Shown piece by piece: positions 36,542 through 48,395 of a stretch of 64,000 nucleotides of DNA. The DNA comes from CALHVX01 sp964640725. Its GTDB lineage: Bacteria > Pseudomonadota > Gammaproteobacteria > Pseudomonadales > Azotimanducaceae. The notes beneath the pieces were generated by a model. It worked only from the letters and a program-made list of their open reading frames with translations, was not told where the DNA came from and made no database searches. Both the position numbers and the translations under genes were made by a program. Position 1 is the stretch's first letter. Each line of letters starts with the position of its first letter. The stretch covers positions 248,001 to 312,000 of the forward strand of contig CAZXIJ010000001.1 in the NCBI GenBank assembly GCA_964640725.1, written 5' to 3'.

Positions 36542-37093
36542 TTGACCAACAACAAGCGACGCATCACCCGGGTAACCACCGGCCGCGGCGACGCCGGCAA
36601 GACCTCGCTCGCCGACGGCAGCGAAGTCAGCAAGGCCGATGCGCGAATCGAAGCGATCGGCACCGTCGACGAGTTGAACAGCTTCATCGGCCTGCTCATC
36701 AACGAACTCAAAAGCGGCGGAGCACAAGACCTCGCCGTGCAGTGCACCGAGCTGCAGCAGTCGCTGTTCGACCTGGGCGCAGCGCTGGCAGTGCCAGGCA
36801 GTGACCGTTTTCCTGGGGTCGAAGCGCTGGAGTCCCAGAGCGCAGCGCTCAACGAGGCTCTCCCGCCCCTGACTGAATTTGTGCTGCCAGGCGGCAATCG
36901 CATGAGCGCTGCGGCGCACGTGTGCCGCACTGTCGCGCGCCGTGCGGAAAGACGACTGTGGGCGCTGCCCGAAGACACCGCAGCAGGCGCTACTTATCTC
37001 AACCGCTTAAGCGACTACTTTTTCGTGCTCGCCCGCACCGTCAACCGCACGGACAGCGAAGAGACGCAATGGCGGGGCCCCGCCAGTTCCTAG
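36542..37093 (+). CDS. Cob(I)alamin adenosyltransferase, PduO type
   Basis: Enzyme of 183 residues that transfers the adenosyl group of ATP to cob(I)alamin, forming coenzyme B12. The N-terminal ATP-binding motif TGRGDAGKTSLADGS is complete, followed by IEAIGTVDELNSFIG, ELQQSLFDLGAALA, VLPGGNRMSAAAHVCRTVARRAER and YLNRLSDYFFVLAR, all features of PduO/MMAB proteins. The start is probably TTG at 36542, four bases after the stop of the receiver gene. No other cobalamin genes or B12-dependent enzymes are in the window. It converges on aceF with five bases between. Confidence 0.93.
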   Translation: MTNNKRRITRVTTGRGDAGKTSLADGSEVSKADARIEAIGTVDELNSFIGLLINELKSGGAQDLAVQCTELQQSLFDLGAALAVPGSDRFPGVEALESQSAALNEALPPLTEFVLPGGNRMSAAAHVCRTVARRAERRLWALPEDTAAGATYLNRLSDYFFVLARTVNRTDSEETQWRGPASS

Positions 37094-37098
37094 CGTTC

Positions 37099-39004
37099 CT
37101 AGAGAATGAGCTGACGGACGTCGGCCAGCACCGCACGCAGCCGCGCCAGGAATCGTCCGGCTTCGCCCCCGTTGATGGCGCGATGATCGTAGCTCAGCGA
37201 TAGCGGCAACATCTTTCGCGGCTCAAACTCGTCACCGTTCCACACCGGTGACATCTGCAGCCGGCCGATGCCAAGGATTGCCACCTCCGGCGGATTGATA
37301 ATCGGCGTAAAGCCTGTGCCGCCAATGCTGCCCAGGCTGGAAACACTGAAGCTGCCGCCCTGCATCTGCGCGGGCTTCAGCTTCCGGTCCCGGGCCGCTT
37401 CTGCCAGCTCAATGATCGCCGCCGAGAGCTCCCACACACCGAGCTGGTCAGCGCCGGCAATCACCGGCACAACCAGGCCGTTCGGGGTGTCCACGGCCAT
37501 GCCGATGTTGCAATACTGCTTGAGTATGTAGTTCTCGCCCGCGCCGTCCAGGGACGCGTTGAAGGTCGGAAACTCCTTCAAGACGTGCGTGCAGGCCTTG
37601 ATGATGAACGCCAGCGGCGTGATACGGGCACCGCGGCGCTCCGCTTCAGCCTTCAGGGACTTGCGAAAGGCTTCGAGCTCCGTGACGTCGGCCTCGTCGT
37701 GGTTGGTGACGTGCGGAATATTCAGCCAGCTGCGATGCAGGTTCGCCGCCCCGGCCACCCGGGTCCGCCCCAGGGGCGAAAGCTCGGTCGCGCCAAACTT
37801 CGAGAAGTCCACCTCCGGTATCGGCGGTATGCCCATGCCGCCACCCGAAGCACCGCCACTGCTCAGGGTCCTTTTAACGTAGCCCTTCAGGTCTTCCTTC
37901 AAAATCCGGCCCTTGTCGCCGGTGCCGCTGACCTGCGACAGGTCAACGCCCAGCTCTCGCGCCAGGCGCCGGGCAGCCGGCCCGGCATAAACGCTGGCAT
38001 TTCTGTCAGTGTCCGTCGCTGGCCCAGCGTCAGCGCTGACGGCGGCCGCGGGCGCCGGTGCGCTTGCCGACGGCGCCGCCGGGGCCGGGCTGGCGGCAGC
38101 CACGGGGGCCGGCGCAGGCGTTGCGACAGGCGTCGCGGCGCCAGCAACTTTGAGCGTGACCAGCTCACTGCCTTCGCTGACCTGATCGTTCTCTTTGACC
38201 TGTACCGCCTCGACCGTGCCGCTGTGCTCCGCAGGCACTTCCATGGACGCCTTGTCAGATTCCNNNNNNNNNNCGCCGGGCGGCCGGCCCGGCGTAGACG
38301 TCGGCATTCCTGTCAGTGCCCGTCGCCGGCACAGCGGCGGGGCTGACGGCGGCCGCGGGAGCCGGTGCGCTTGCTGCCGATGCTGCCAGGGCCGGGCTGG
38401 CGGCAGCCGCTGGGGCCGGCGCAGGCGTTGCCGGCGTCGCGGCGCCAGCAACTGAGAGCATGACCAGCTCACTGCCCGCACGGACCTGATCGTTCTCTTT
38501 GACCTGCACCGCTTCGACCGTGCCGCCCTGCTCCGCCGGCACTTCCATGGACGCCTTGTCGGATTCCAGAACGACCAGCAGGTCCCCGGCCTCGATCTGG
38601 TCTCCGGCGCTGACCAGCACTTCGATCACGACCACCTCATCGGCGTCGCCGATATCCGGCACGCGAATCACCACGCTTGAAGCCACTGGGGCGACCGGGG
38701 CCGGCGCCGCCTCGGCCGGCGCAGCAGGGGTCTCGGCGGTCGCCGGGGCCGCCGGCTCGGCGCTGGGCGCGGCTGCGCCCTCAAGGCGGGCAATCAAATC
38801 CCCCTGGCTCACCTCGTCGCCCACGGCAACGGTCAGCTCGGCCACCGTTCCGGTCGCGCCGGCCGGCACTTCCATGGAAGCCTTGTCAGACTCAATCACG
38901 ATAAGGGGGTCGTCGGGGCCGACGCTGTCGCCCGGGGCGACGCACAGCTCGATCACCTCGACGGTATCCACGTCACCGATATCCGGGATCTTGATGTCTT
39001 GCAC
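37099..39004 (-). CDS. aceF: Pyruvate dehydrogenase E2 (dihydrolipoamide acetyltransferase), broken by an assembly gap
   Basis: E2 core of the pyruvate dehydrogenase complex. The GTG at 39004 has AGGA upstream. Read from there: lipoyl domain 1 (lipoyl Lys in ESDKASMEVPAGATG), Ala/Pro linker, lipoyl domain 2 (ESDKASMEVPAEQGG), linker and the start of the E3-binding domain (VYAGPAAR), then 10 N. After the gap the text resumes within a lipoyl domain (ESDKASMEVPAEHSG), repeats the linker and VYAGPAARRLARELGVDLS, and continues into the catalytic domain (SYDHRAINGGEAGRF with the catalytic His). The E3-binding segment would therefore occur twice, which suggests the flanks are two versions of the same stretch. 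It follows aceE by nine bases. Confidence 0.92.
37967..38567. repeat. Direct repeat of about 295 bp on both sides of the 10-N gap
   Basis: Copy 1 is 37967-38263 (297 bp) and copy 2 is 38274-38567 (294 bp). They are clearly homologous, with scattered base changes and a net three-base difference, and each ends exactly at the gap. Both code for the end of a lipoyl domain, the Ala/Pro linker and the start of the E3-binding domain of aceF. Confidence 0.9.
38264..38273. other. Assembly gap (10 N)
   Basis: Ten undetermined bases inside aceF, flanked by the two copies of the direct repeat. A short fixed run is typical of scaffold joins where no true distance was measured. Confidence 0.99.
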
Positions 39005-39013
39005 GGGAAGGTC

Positions 39014-41698
<2,685 letters not shown>

Positions 41699-41769
41699 GC
41701 ATGCTCCTGGTTCGTTGCTGCGAGTGCCGGGCCGGTTCTGCAAGCATCAGAAGCGTGCCAGAGGCATCT

Positions 41770-42720
41770 TCAGCAAAGCAGCGCAGCTCCGATCAGCCCG
41801 CTATCGTCACCGCCCACGGGGGGCAGCAGCGGCGTGCGCAGCCGACGCGTATCAAACAGATGCGGCTGCATGGTCCGAGGTAACGCATCATACAGCAGCG
41901 GCTGTTGCGAGATGCCGCCGCCGAGAACGATGCGATCGGGATCAACTGCGTTGACAATGGTTGCCAGCGCCGCGCCCAGTTGCTCCAAGTATAGTTCGCG
42001 GGTACGCTGTGTCTGCGCACAGGCCCCGGCAAAAATCTGCCGGCCATCCCGGGCCGGATCCGCTGCCGGCCAAAGCGCCCGATCGGTGCGCGCCAGGCCC
42101 GGACCGGACAGCCAGGTTTCGATGCAGTTGGCCCGGCCGCAGTAGCAGGCACGATCGGCCAGTACCGGGCCGGCAGGTCCGCGGACAAGCAGGCGCGCCG
42201 GCAGCGGGTTGTGCCCCCACTCGCCGGCCAGCGCGTTCGGCCCCCGGCGCAGGGCGCCATCCTGGACCCAGCCGCCGCCGACGCCCGTTCCCAAGATGAC
42301 GCCAAACAGCAGGCCGCGCGCGCCGCCCGGCTGCAGGTGCGCCTGCGCCAGGGCAAAACAGTCCGCATCGTTCGCCAGCGCCACGGGCCGCGCCAACCGC
42401 TGCGCCAGGTCAGCGGGCAGCGGCTGGCCGTTCAGCCACAGGGAGTTGCAGTGCATCATGGCGCCGCTGGATGGCTCCGGCGCTCCCGGAGTACCGATGC
42501 CCAGGGGCAGCGCAGTCCCAGCTGCCGCGGCGCCAAGCGCTGCTGCCCGGGCCTCGAGCCGCGCCACCATCGCGCCGATGAGCTCGAGGGTGCCCCGATA
42601 GTTGCCGCGCGGCGTGGGCTCGCGCTCGTAAGCGATGCAGGCGTGCTGCTGATTCACAACCCCGGCCGCAATCTTGGTGCCGCCCAGGTCGACGCCGATT
42701 CGCGGCCAGGGCGGGGTCAT
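41770..42720 (-). CDS. ROK-family sugar kinase
   Basis: Kinase of 316 residues of the ROK family, which phosphorylates a hexose such as fructose, glucose or N-acetylglucosamine. It has the phosphate-binding IGVDLGGTKIAAGVV, the catalytic-base region LANDADCFALAQAHL, GVILGTGVGGGWV, and the ROK zinc motif with GHNPLP followed by CYCGRANCIETWLSGPGL. Similarity to Mak/NagK-type kinases is clear but the sugar is uncertain. Its ATG overlaps the ampD stop as ATGA; a recycling link with anhydro-muropeptide breakdown, through N-acetylglucosamine, is possible. Confidence 0.9.
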   Translation of the reverse strand: MTPPWPRIGVDLGGTKIAAGVVNQQHACIAYEREPTPRGNYRGTLELIGAMVARLEARAAALGAAAAGTALPLGIGTPGAPEPSSGAMMHCNSLWLNGQPLPADLAQRLARPVALANDADCFALAQAHLQPGGARGLLFGVILGTGVGGGWVQDGALRRGPNALAGEWGHNPLPARLLVRGPAGPVLADRACYCGRANCIETWLSGPGLARTDRALWPAADPARDGRQIFAGACAQTQRTRELYLEQLGAALATIVNAVDPDRIVLGGGISQQPLLYDALPRTMQPHLFDTRRLRTPLLPPVGGDDSGLIGAALLC

Positions 42721-43280
42721 GGATCCGGGCGCGGGGTATCGAGCGCCTGCAGGTAGCCGGCCCAGTCAAAGGCGGCGCCCGGGTCGGTCTTGCGCCCCGG
42801 GGCAATCTCGTTATGGCCAGCAATGGCGCCGCTGTGCAGCTGCGGGTAGTGCGCCGTCAACGCGCGCGTGACCCGGTCAAGGGTCCGGTACTGGGCTTTG
42901 GTATAGGGGCGCGTGTCCGTGCCCTCCAGCTCAATGCCGATCGCAAAGTCGTTGCAGCGCGAACGGCCCTGCCAGGTCGACAGCCCGGCGTGCCAGGCCC
43001 GCGCATTGAAGGGCACAAACTGAGTGCACCGGCCCCGCCGGTCGATCAACAGGTGGGCGGACACTTCTACGCCTGCCAGATCGCCGAAACTGTGGTGCGC
43101 CGCGCAGTCAAGCTCGCCGCAAAACAGCGCCTCGACATGGCCACCGCCAAAGCGTCCGGGGGGCAGGGAAATGTTGTGGAGCACCAGCAACGCGATGTCA
43201 TCGGGGTCGGTCCGCTCGTCCGCAAAGGGGCTCGGACAGCGCCGGACGCGCTTGAGCCAGTGCTGTTGGTCTATATCCAT
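42717..43280 (-). CDS. ampD: 1,6-anhydro-N-acetylmuramoyl-L-alanine amidase
   Basis: Cytosolic zinc amidase of 187 residues that releases the stem peptide from anhydro-muropeptides and so affects beta-lactamase induction. The zinc ligands are visible in LLVLHNISLPPG (His), NARAWHAG and GHNEIAPGRKTDPGAAFDW (His and Asp). The segment GRFGGGHVEALFCG and SAHLLIDRRGRCTQFVPF match AmpD rather than longer periplasmic homologues. No signal peptide. ATG at 43280; a GTG two codons earlier is possible. It overlaps the ROK kinase gene and is divergent from nadC, the same order as around Pseudomonas ampD-nadC. Confidence 0.95.
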   Translation of the reverse strand: MDIDQQHWLKRVRRCPSPFADERTDPDDIALLVLHNISLPPGRFGGGHVEALFCGELDCAAHHSFGDLAGVEVSAHLLIDRRGRCTQFVPFNARAWHAGLSTWQGRSRCNDFAIGIELEGTDTRPYTKAQYRTLDRVTRALTAHYPQLHSGAIAGHNEIAPGRKTDPGAAFDWAGYLQALDTPRPDP

Positions 43281-43373
43281 GGTCACCAGATCAGATCGAT
43301 TCGCTGTCGAAGGTTCGCCGCGAGGCTATTATGGACCCACCGCGCGAACTCGCGCACCGAAGGACATGCGCCG

Positions 43374-44234
43374 ATGGCACAGCTCTCACAATTGGAACCC
43401 CGGCTGCGCTCCGCCATCGCCGCCAACGTCGCTGACGCCGTCGCTGAGGATCTGGGCGACGGCGATATTACCGCCGAGCTGATCGCCCCGGAAACGCCCG
43501 CTCACGGCCGGGTCATTACCCGGGAACCCGGCGTGATGTGCGGCGTGCCCTGGGCCGAGCAGACCGTGACGGTCATCGATTCCAGCCTGCAGGTACGCTG
43601 GCACGTGCAGGACGGCGACCGCCTGCAGGCCAATCAGACCCTGTTCGAGATCGAGGGCAGCGCCCGCTCGATCCTGACCGCCGAGCGCACCATGCTGAAC
43701 TTTATCCAGCTGCTGGCCGGCACGGCCACGCAGACAGCGCGCTACGTCGATGCCGTCGAGGGCACCAACGCACGGGTGCTGGATACCCGCAAAACGCTGC
43801 CTGGGCTGCGCCTGGCGCAAAAGTACGCCGTCATCTGCGGCGGCGGGCAGAATCATCGGATCGGTTTGTTCGATGCTTTCCTGATCAAGGAAAACCACAT
43901 CATGGCGGCGGGCAGCATCACTGCCGCAGTCGCGACCGCGCAAAGCAACCACCCGGGCAAACCGGTCGAGGTCGAAGTCGAGCGCATGGAACAGCTGCGG
44001 GAGGCCATTGCCGCCGGCGCCGATATCGTGATGCTTGATAACTTCGACCTGGAGCGCACCCGGGCCGCCGTGGCAGAGAACGCCGGGCGGGTAAAGCTCG
44101 AAGCCTCGGGGAACGTGGATGAGACACGAATCACGGACATCGCGCGAACCGGCGTCGACTATATTTCGGTTGGCAATCTGACCAAGAAAGTCACGCCCCT
44201 GGACCTTTCCATGCGGTTCAACGAGTCCGCCTGA
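43374..44234 (+). CDS. nadC: Nicotinate-nucleotide pyrophosphorylase (carboxylating)
   Basis: Quinolinate phosphoribosyltransferase of 286 residues for de novo NAD synthesis. Motifs: EDLGDGDITAELI, ERTMLNFIQLLAGTAT, LDTRKTLPGLRLAQKYAV, GGGQNHRIGLFDAFLIKENH and VMLDNFDLE, which line the active site. The ATG at 43374 has AAGGA nine bases upstream; a longer open frame upstream overlaps the divergent ampD gene and is rejected. It is the first gene of the conserved nadC-pilus locus and lies 49 bp before tfpZ. Confidence 0.97.
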   Translation: MAQLSQLEPRLRSAIAANVADAVAEDLGDGDITAELIAPETPAHGRVITREPGVMCGVPWAEQTVTVIDSSLQVRWHVQDGDRLQANQTLFEIEGSARSILTAERTMLNFIQLLAGTATQTARYVDAVEGTNARVLDTRKTLPGLRLAQKYAVICGGGQNHRIGLFDAFLIKENHIMAAGSITAAVATAQSNHPGKPVEVEVERMEQLREAIAAGADIVMLDNFDLERTRAAVAENAGRVKLEASGNVDETRITDIARTGVDYISVGNLTKKVTPLDLSMRFNESA

Positions 44235-44283
44235 GCCCCCGGGGCTGGCCCCTAACCACCCGATCAGGAAAACCGCCGTCGCC

Positions 44284-45084
44284 ATGAGCCGCTACCAGGC
44301 CTTCGCCATACACCTGGGACTGTCCCTGATCATTTTCGCGGTGCTGGCCGCGCTGGTGGTTTACGTCTGGTACCCGCATTTTTTCTTCGAGACCGACGGT
44401 GGCTGGCAGGGCATACGGATCATCGTGCTCGTCGACCTGGTGCTCGGCCCGCTGCTCACCCTGGTGGTGTACAAGGCCGGCAAGCCAGGGCTCAAAACCG
44501 ACCTGACAATGATCGGCACGGTACAGGCGCTGTGCCTGCTGGCCGGCACCTGGGTGGTCTACAACGAACGCCCCCTGGCCCTGGTGTTCGCAGACGGGCA
44601 GTTCAACTCGGTCACAGCGGACACTTACCGCAATGCCGGGCGCCCGGTCCCGGATTTCAGCCGTTTTCCGGGGCCATCGCCGAAATGGGTGATGGTCGCG
44701 CTGCCGGAAGACCCGATCCTGCAATCAGACATTCGTCGCCAGGTGATGCGCGACAACGAATCAACGGTGTTGCTGACCGAACACTATCGACCCTTCGATA
44801 CGGAGTCGCCGGTATTCACGGACGAGTCCACCGCCTTCGATGTCGTGCAGCAGGACGACTTCAAGAATCGCGGCATCGCGCGCTTTGCAGCCGCCCACGA
44901 GTTGCCGCCGTCGAGCTTCCGGTTCTACCCCTATGCCTCGCGCTACGAGTACTTCTACCTGGCTTTCGAGCCCGGTCAGCACCGTCCGGCAGGCCCGCTC
45001 AAGCCCGGCGTGCCCACCAGGGAAGAGCAGGAACAGCTCCAGCGCGCCCGGCGCAGCAACACCGGTGTCGCCGACGCATCCTAG
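44284..45084 (+). CDS. tfpZ: TfpX/TfpZ-family type IV pilin accessory protein
   Basis: Inner-membrane protein of 266 residues of the TfpX/TfpZ family, encoded beside pilA in Pseudomonas strains with certain pilin groups and needed for efficient pilus assembly there. Three membrane segments are visible near the N-terminus (LGLSLIIFAVLAALVVYVWY, IIVLVDLVLGPLLTLVVYK, and MIGTVQALCLLAGTWVVYN), including the typical DLVLGPLLTLVVYKAGK. The C-terminal 160 residues are a soluble domain. The location between nadC and the pilin genes supports the call. The pilin group it serves here is unknown; it converges on the PglL/Wzy-like gene. Confidence 0.87.
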   Translation: MSRYQAFAIHLGLSLIIFAVLAALVVYVWYPHFFFETDGGWQGIRIIVLVDLVLGPLLTLVVYKAGKPGLKTDLTMIGTVQALCLLAGTWVVYNERPLALVFADGQFNSVTADTYRNAGRPVPDFSRFPGPSPKWVMVALPEDPILQSDIRRQVMRDNESTVLLTEHYRPFDTESPVFTDESTAFDVVQQDDFKNRGIARFAAAHELPPSSFRFYPYASRYEYFYLAFEPGQHRPAGPLKPGVPTREEQEQLQRARRSNTGVADAS

Positions 45085-45101
45085 CCGGCGCACCGCAAGG
45101 A

Positions 45102-47120
45102 TCAGGGATCGACGGGCGATGCCCTGTCGGCAAGCCCTTCGCGCCAGCGCATAAGCCAGACCTTGCCGGGCTTGGGAGCTGCCAATCGTCGCTCAATGGC
45201 CTCGAGCCGCTGCCGGTAGCCGGGCAGATCGGCCGTTTCGCCCAGCGCCCGGGCGCGGGCAATCAGGTCTTCGGTCAATGCCCCAGCCTGCTCCGGAAAG
45301 CGTATCGAGAGAAGCTCCAGCCAGGGCGCAATCCGCTCCGTCATGAACCCGTATGCGTCTTCGGGCGTGCCGGTGGCATCGACGAGGCGCAGCGCTGTCG
45401 TCAGCAGCTTGAGCGACGCGGGATCCAAGGCCAGGCCCTGATCAAGTAGCTGCCGGGCCAGGCGCAGACCGAGGGGGAAGTCACCGCGACCGGCACCGCT
45501 CCGAGCCAGCAGGTCCGCATACTCGATCCGGCTCTGCTCCGCATAGGGGTTAATGGCCAGCACCTCCTGCAAGGCCGCTTCCGCCGCGGCGTAGAGCGAA
45601 GGCTCACTGTTTTCCAGGAAGCGGCGTTTCAGGTGCAGCGCCTGCACCACGACCGGCGTGCTGCGATCGCTATTCAGGCGCTGTGCCGTCCGGGCAAATT
45701 GCAGCTGACGGTCGACAGAGACCCGCAGCTGGCTGGTGCCCGGCAGGCTCGGCTGGCCCGAGAACACGCCCAGAGTCACGTTCTCGAGCGCAAGCAAACC
45801 AAGCGCCCAGATGCCTAGCCCCAGGGCGGCCAGCCAGGCGATCAAACTCCCGCGGCGCACCGCAGGTCCCGCCGGCTGATCCGGGTTGGCGGCGGCACTC
45901 CAGCCTGCCAGCAAGCCAATGGCGAGCGCCAGGCTCAGCGTGTAAAACACATAGGTGACCGCCGCATGTACGAGCACACAGCCGAGCGCGACCCAGCCCC
46001 CGGCGCGCAGCCAGCGTTCGCTGGCTGGCGGCGTCCGCAGCGACAACAGGCCCTGGACAACGACGAGCGCCAGGAAGAACAGCAACGGCACCAGCAGCCA
46101 GATTCCCCCTTCGACGGCAAACTGGACATAGTCGTTATGCACGAACCGCCCACCGGAAGTCTGCTCCTGCAGGCTCCGAACGGCCGGATATCGGAGGTCG
46201 TAGCCGTACAGCCCAAGCCCGTGCGGAAAGGCGTCGCTGGCCAGCGTCGCGGCGGAGCGCAGCAGCAGCCGGCGCTGTTCCAGTGCGCTATCCGAAGCCA
46301 GCTCCTGGCCAACGGCTTCCTGGAACGCCACAGACAGCGCACTGACCGTGCCCCAGGACACAGCGGTTGCCAACACCACGGCAAGCACCGGGCGCCAGCG
46401 CGCGCGGCGCAAGAGCACGAGCACGACCCACCCGACAACAACGGCAAGGAACAGCGCCGAGGCGGCCCGGCTGGCGGTCGAAAACACCGCGAGGCTGCCC
46501 AGCGCTGCGGCAGCGGCAACCTTGAACAGGGTCCCGGCCCGCACGGCTGTGTCGGCGGGCCCTGCAAGGTGCCGGTGCAGCCAGGGCACCAGCCCCAGAT
46601 ACACGAGCATGGCAAAGCTGGTCGGGTCCGCCAGCGGTTCCTGGGTACGCTCCTGCCAGCCGAGGAAGCGGACCGCAGAAATCAGCACCATGATCGCCAG
46701 AATTCCCAGTGCCAGCGCCGGCAGGGACACCAGCTGCCGGGGATTGGCCATCAGGGCCCGCTGGCGTTCCGCGCCATGCATCCGGGCGATCCCGTAAGCC
46801 GCCGGTGCGGCCCCGACGATGAAGCCGCCGGAGAAACTGGTTTCCGGGCTGATCGCGCCCAGCACCTGGACCAGGCAGAGCCCCAGCAAAGACACGGCCA
46901 CAAGCGTCGCGCCCACCCGATCGGCGGCCAGCCAACGCTGGAATGCAACCGGGCCAGACAGCAGAAAGGCCGCAAACAGGGCGACGGACACGAGCACCAG
47001 GAACAGGTGGTTGAAGCCGACGCCATAGAAAAACAGGCTGATCAGCAGCGCCGCAAACACACAGAACGCGATCAGGTTCAGGCGCAGGGCGGTCAACGGG
47101 GGGGACGGATCGGTATGCAT
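45102..47120 (-). CDS. Wzy/PglL-family O-antigen ligase-like protein
   Basis: Polytopic membrane protein of 672 residues with about twelve hydrophobic segments and a large C-terminal soluble region (about 455-672) rich in helical TPR-like sequence (SLYAAAEAALQEVLAINPY, ARQLLDQGLALDPASL). The Wzy_C periplasmic loop has GGRFVHNDYVQFAVEGGIW with the expected His and Glu. Such proteins attach glycans to lipid A or to pilins (PglL, TfpO/PilO). Because it lies beside pilin genes, pilin O-glycosylation is the likely role; this is inference. Its ATG is 47 bp downstream of the tRNA gene on the same strand. Confidence 0.87.
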   Translation of the reverse strand: MHTDPSPPLTALRLNLIAFCVFAALLISLFFYGVGFNHLFLVLVSVALFAAFLLSGPVAFQRWLAADRVGATLVAVSLLGLCLVQVLGAISPETSFSGGFIVGAAPAAYGIARMHGAERQRALMANPRQLVSLPALALGILAIMVLISAVRFLGWQERTQEPLADPTSFAMLVYLGLVPWLHRHLAGPADTAVRAGTLFKVAAAAALGSLAVFSTASRAASALFLAVVVGWVVLVLLRRARWRPVLAVVLATAVSWGTVSALSVAFQEAVGQELASDSALEQRRLLLRSAATLASDAFPHGLGLYGYDLRYPAVRSLQEQTSGGRFVHNDYVQFAVEGGIWLLVPLLFFLALVVVQGLLSLRTPPASERWLRAGGWVALGCVLVHAAVTYVFYTLSLALAIGLLAGWSAAANPDQPAGPAVRRGSLIAWLAALGLGIWALGLLALENVTLGVFSGQPSLPGTSQLRVSVDRQLQFARTAQRLNSDRSTPVVVQALHLKRRFLENSEPSLYAAAEAALQEVLAINPYAEQSRIEYADLLARSGAGRGDFPLGLRLARQLLDQGLALDPASLKLLTTALRLVDATGTPEDAYGFMTERIAPWLELLSIRFPEQAGALTEDLIARARALGETADLPGYRQRLEAIERRLAAPKPGKVWLMRWREGLADRASPVDP

Positions 47121-47166
47121 GGCTCCCGCATCGCGACGCGCAGGGCGTCAGCGGATCTTGAGTCGC

Positions 47167-47242
<76 letters not shown>

Positions 47243-47282
47243 GTGAGACTAGACGCGGCAGGTCATCAGGACGCGCAAGATA

Positions 47283-47296
47283 CCCCCTTTCGGGGG
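47283..47296 (-). terminator. Hairpin CCCCC-GAAA-GGGGG between pilin 1 and tRNA-Thr
   Basis: A five-base GC stem with a GAAA loop on the minus strand, followed by a weak TATCTTG tail. It could end pilin transcription before the tRNA gene. The T-run is poor. Confidence 0.4.
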
Positions 47297-47374
47297 CGAT
47301 GCAAACAGCCGGGGATCCTGCGCTGAGCTGGGGTCTCCCGAAGGTCTCTGCGAGGCCTCTTTTGAGGCTTCTTC

Positions 47375-47776
47375 CTAAGGACAGGGCGTGCCCGCCGGAT
47401 ACTCGATGCAGCGCGTGTTGCCGTTCGGGTCAATGCCCGTCAGGCGGTAAATTGAGCCATCGCCAGCGGCGATGCTGTAGAGGTACTCGGCACCATCTCG
47501 GGGCTCCCAGCCAATGGCTGCCTCGATCGCGGCCTTGTCGGCAAGATTGACGGCATAGTCGCCTGTACGTAGCCGAAAGTCTTCCTGGAACACTTCGATC
47601 GTCGCCATATTGCTGAGCAACACGCCAGCTTCGCTTGTCTGTACGTAGTTCTGGTACATGGGCATGGCTATCGCGCCGACGATAGAGAGGATTACCACCG
47701 AGATCAGCAGCTCGATTAAGGAAAAGCCCTGCTGACCGTGCCGGACAGATACTCGTGTCGAAAAACTGTGCTTCAT
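47375..47776 (-). CDS. Type IV pilin-like protein (PilE/minor-pilin type)
   Basis: Prepilin of 133 residues. The leader is 17 residues and ends at G|FSLIELL, the site cut and methylated by PilD; Glu5 is kept. The hydrophobic helix FSLIELLISVVILSIVGAI follows. The globular part (DFRLRTGDYA, IGWEPRDGAEYLYSI) and the C-terminal Cys pair in TRCIEYPAGTPCP match PilE-like minor pilins with a disulphide loop. It lies 127 bp downstream of the major-pilin-like gene on the same strand, beyond a terminator. It could be a second structural pilin or a minor pilin. Confidence 0.92.
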   Translation of the reverse strand: MKHSFSTRVSVRHGQQGFSLIELLISVVILSIVGAIAMPMYQNYVQTSEAGVLLSNMATIEVFQEDFRLRTGDYAVNLADKAAIEAAIGWEPRDGAEYLYSIAAGDGSIYRLTGIDPNGNTRCIEYPAGTPCP

Positions 47777-47846
47777 GATCGGGCCCTCTCAGTGCGTCGA
47801 CGAGGCTTTAGTCGACTGGGGTAGCGACAAATTCAGTGGCTCAAAA

Positions 47847-47878
47847 CGAGAGAAAGCGGGGCTCAATACAAGCCCCGC
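47847..47878 (-). terminator. Rho-independent terminator after the major pilin gene
   Basis: Stem GCGGGGCT / AGCCCCGC (47856-47878) with a seven-base loop, followed on the minus strand by TTTCTCTCG. It lies 26 bp after the pilA-like stop and would uncouple the two pilin genes. Confidence 0.75.
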
Positions 47879-47903
47879 CTTCTACCCAGCTAAACCATTA
47901 GGC

Positions 47904-48395
47904 TTAGGGGTTGCAGTCGTTCTGCGTCCAGCAGATCTGACGGCTGACAACAGTGTCGTCTTCGAAGCCACCGTAAGTGGGCCGGTCAACCTGCATAACC
48001 AGGTTGCTGGCGAGCACCGTACCGCTGACCAGTTGGATCCCGATCGCACCGGTCGCTGCGTCACCATTCGCCGTGGTAACGAAAGCCGGGCCGCCTTCCG
48101 GGGCAGTAGCGCCTGCAGTTTCGAGGTCGAGCAGGTCAACCCACTCCTGCGCAGAATCAGTGGCGTCACTGACATCAGCCCGCGTTTCAGTGCCCATGGA
48201 CAGCTCAGTGCGCAGTCGCTGGTACTCGTTCCGAATGAATCGAACAGCCTGCTCGTAGTGCGTGTTCATCTTCGCGGTGTTGGTCGTCTCGATGTAGTTC
48301 TGGTAAGCCGGCAGTGCGACAGCAGCCAGGATGCCGATAATGGCGACTACGATCATCAGTTCGATGAGGGTGAAACCCTTCTGGATAGACTTCAT
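47904..48395 (-). CDS. pilA: Type IV major pilin (PilA-like)
   Basis: Prepilin of 163 residues. A short leader MKSIQKG precedes FTLIELMIVVAIIGILAAV, the classic class IVa N-terminus with Glu5. The globular domain is acidic and ends with a disulphide loop (ICWTQNDCNP), as in PilA. GGAG lies seven bases before the ATG. A sigma-54 promoter is at 48525-48540, leaving a leader of about 120 bases, the arrangement expected for PilR-activated pilA. It is divergent from pilB. The call of major pilin rests on the promoter, the leader and position next to pilB. Confidence 0.92.
   Translation of the reverse strand: MKSIQKGFTLIELMIVVAIIGILAAVALPAYQNYIETTNTAKMNTHYEQAVRFIRNEYQRLRTELSMGTETRADVSDATDSAQEWVDLLDLETAGATAPEGGPAFVTTANGDAATGAIGIQLVSGTVLASNLVMQVDRPTYGGFEDDTVVSRQICWTQNDCNP

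Noticed and set aside
38274..39004. A third lipoyl domain in aceF
   Set aside because: The apparent third copy starts in mid-domain at the assembly gap and repeats the E3-binding segment, which points to a scaffolding artefact.
42813..43373. N-terminal extension of NadC
   Set aside because: The open frame upstream of 43374 is antisense to ampD and lacks NadC similarity; the ATG at 43374 gives the normal length.
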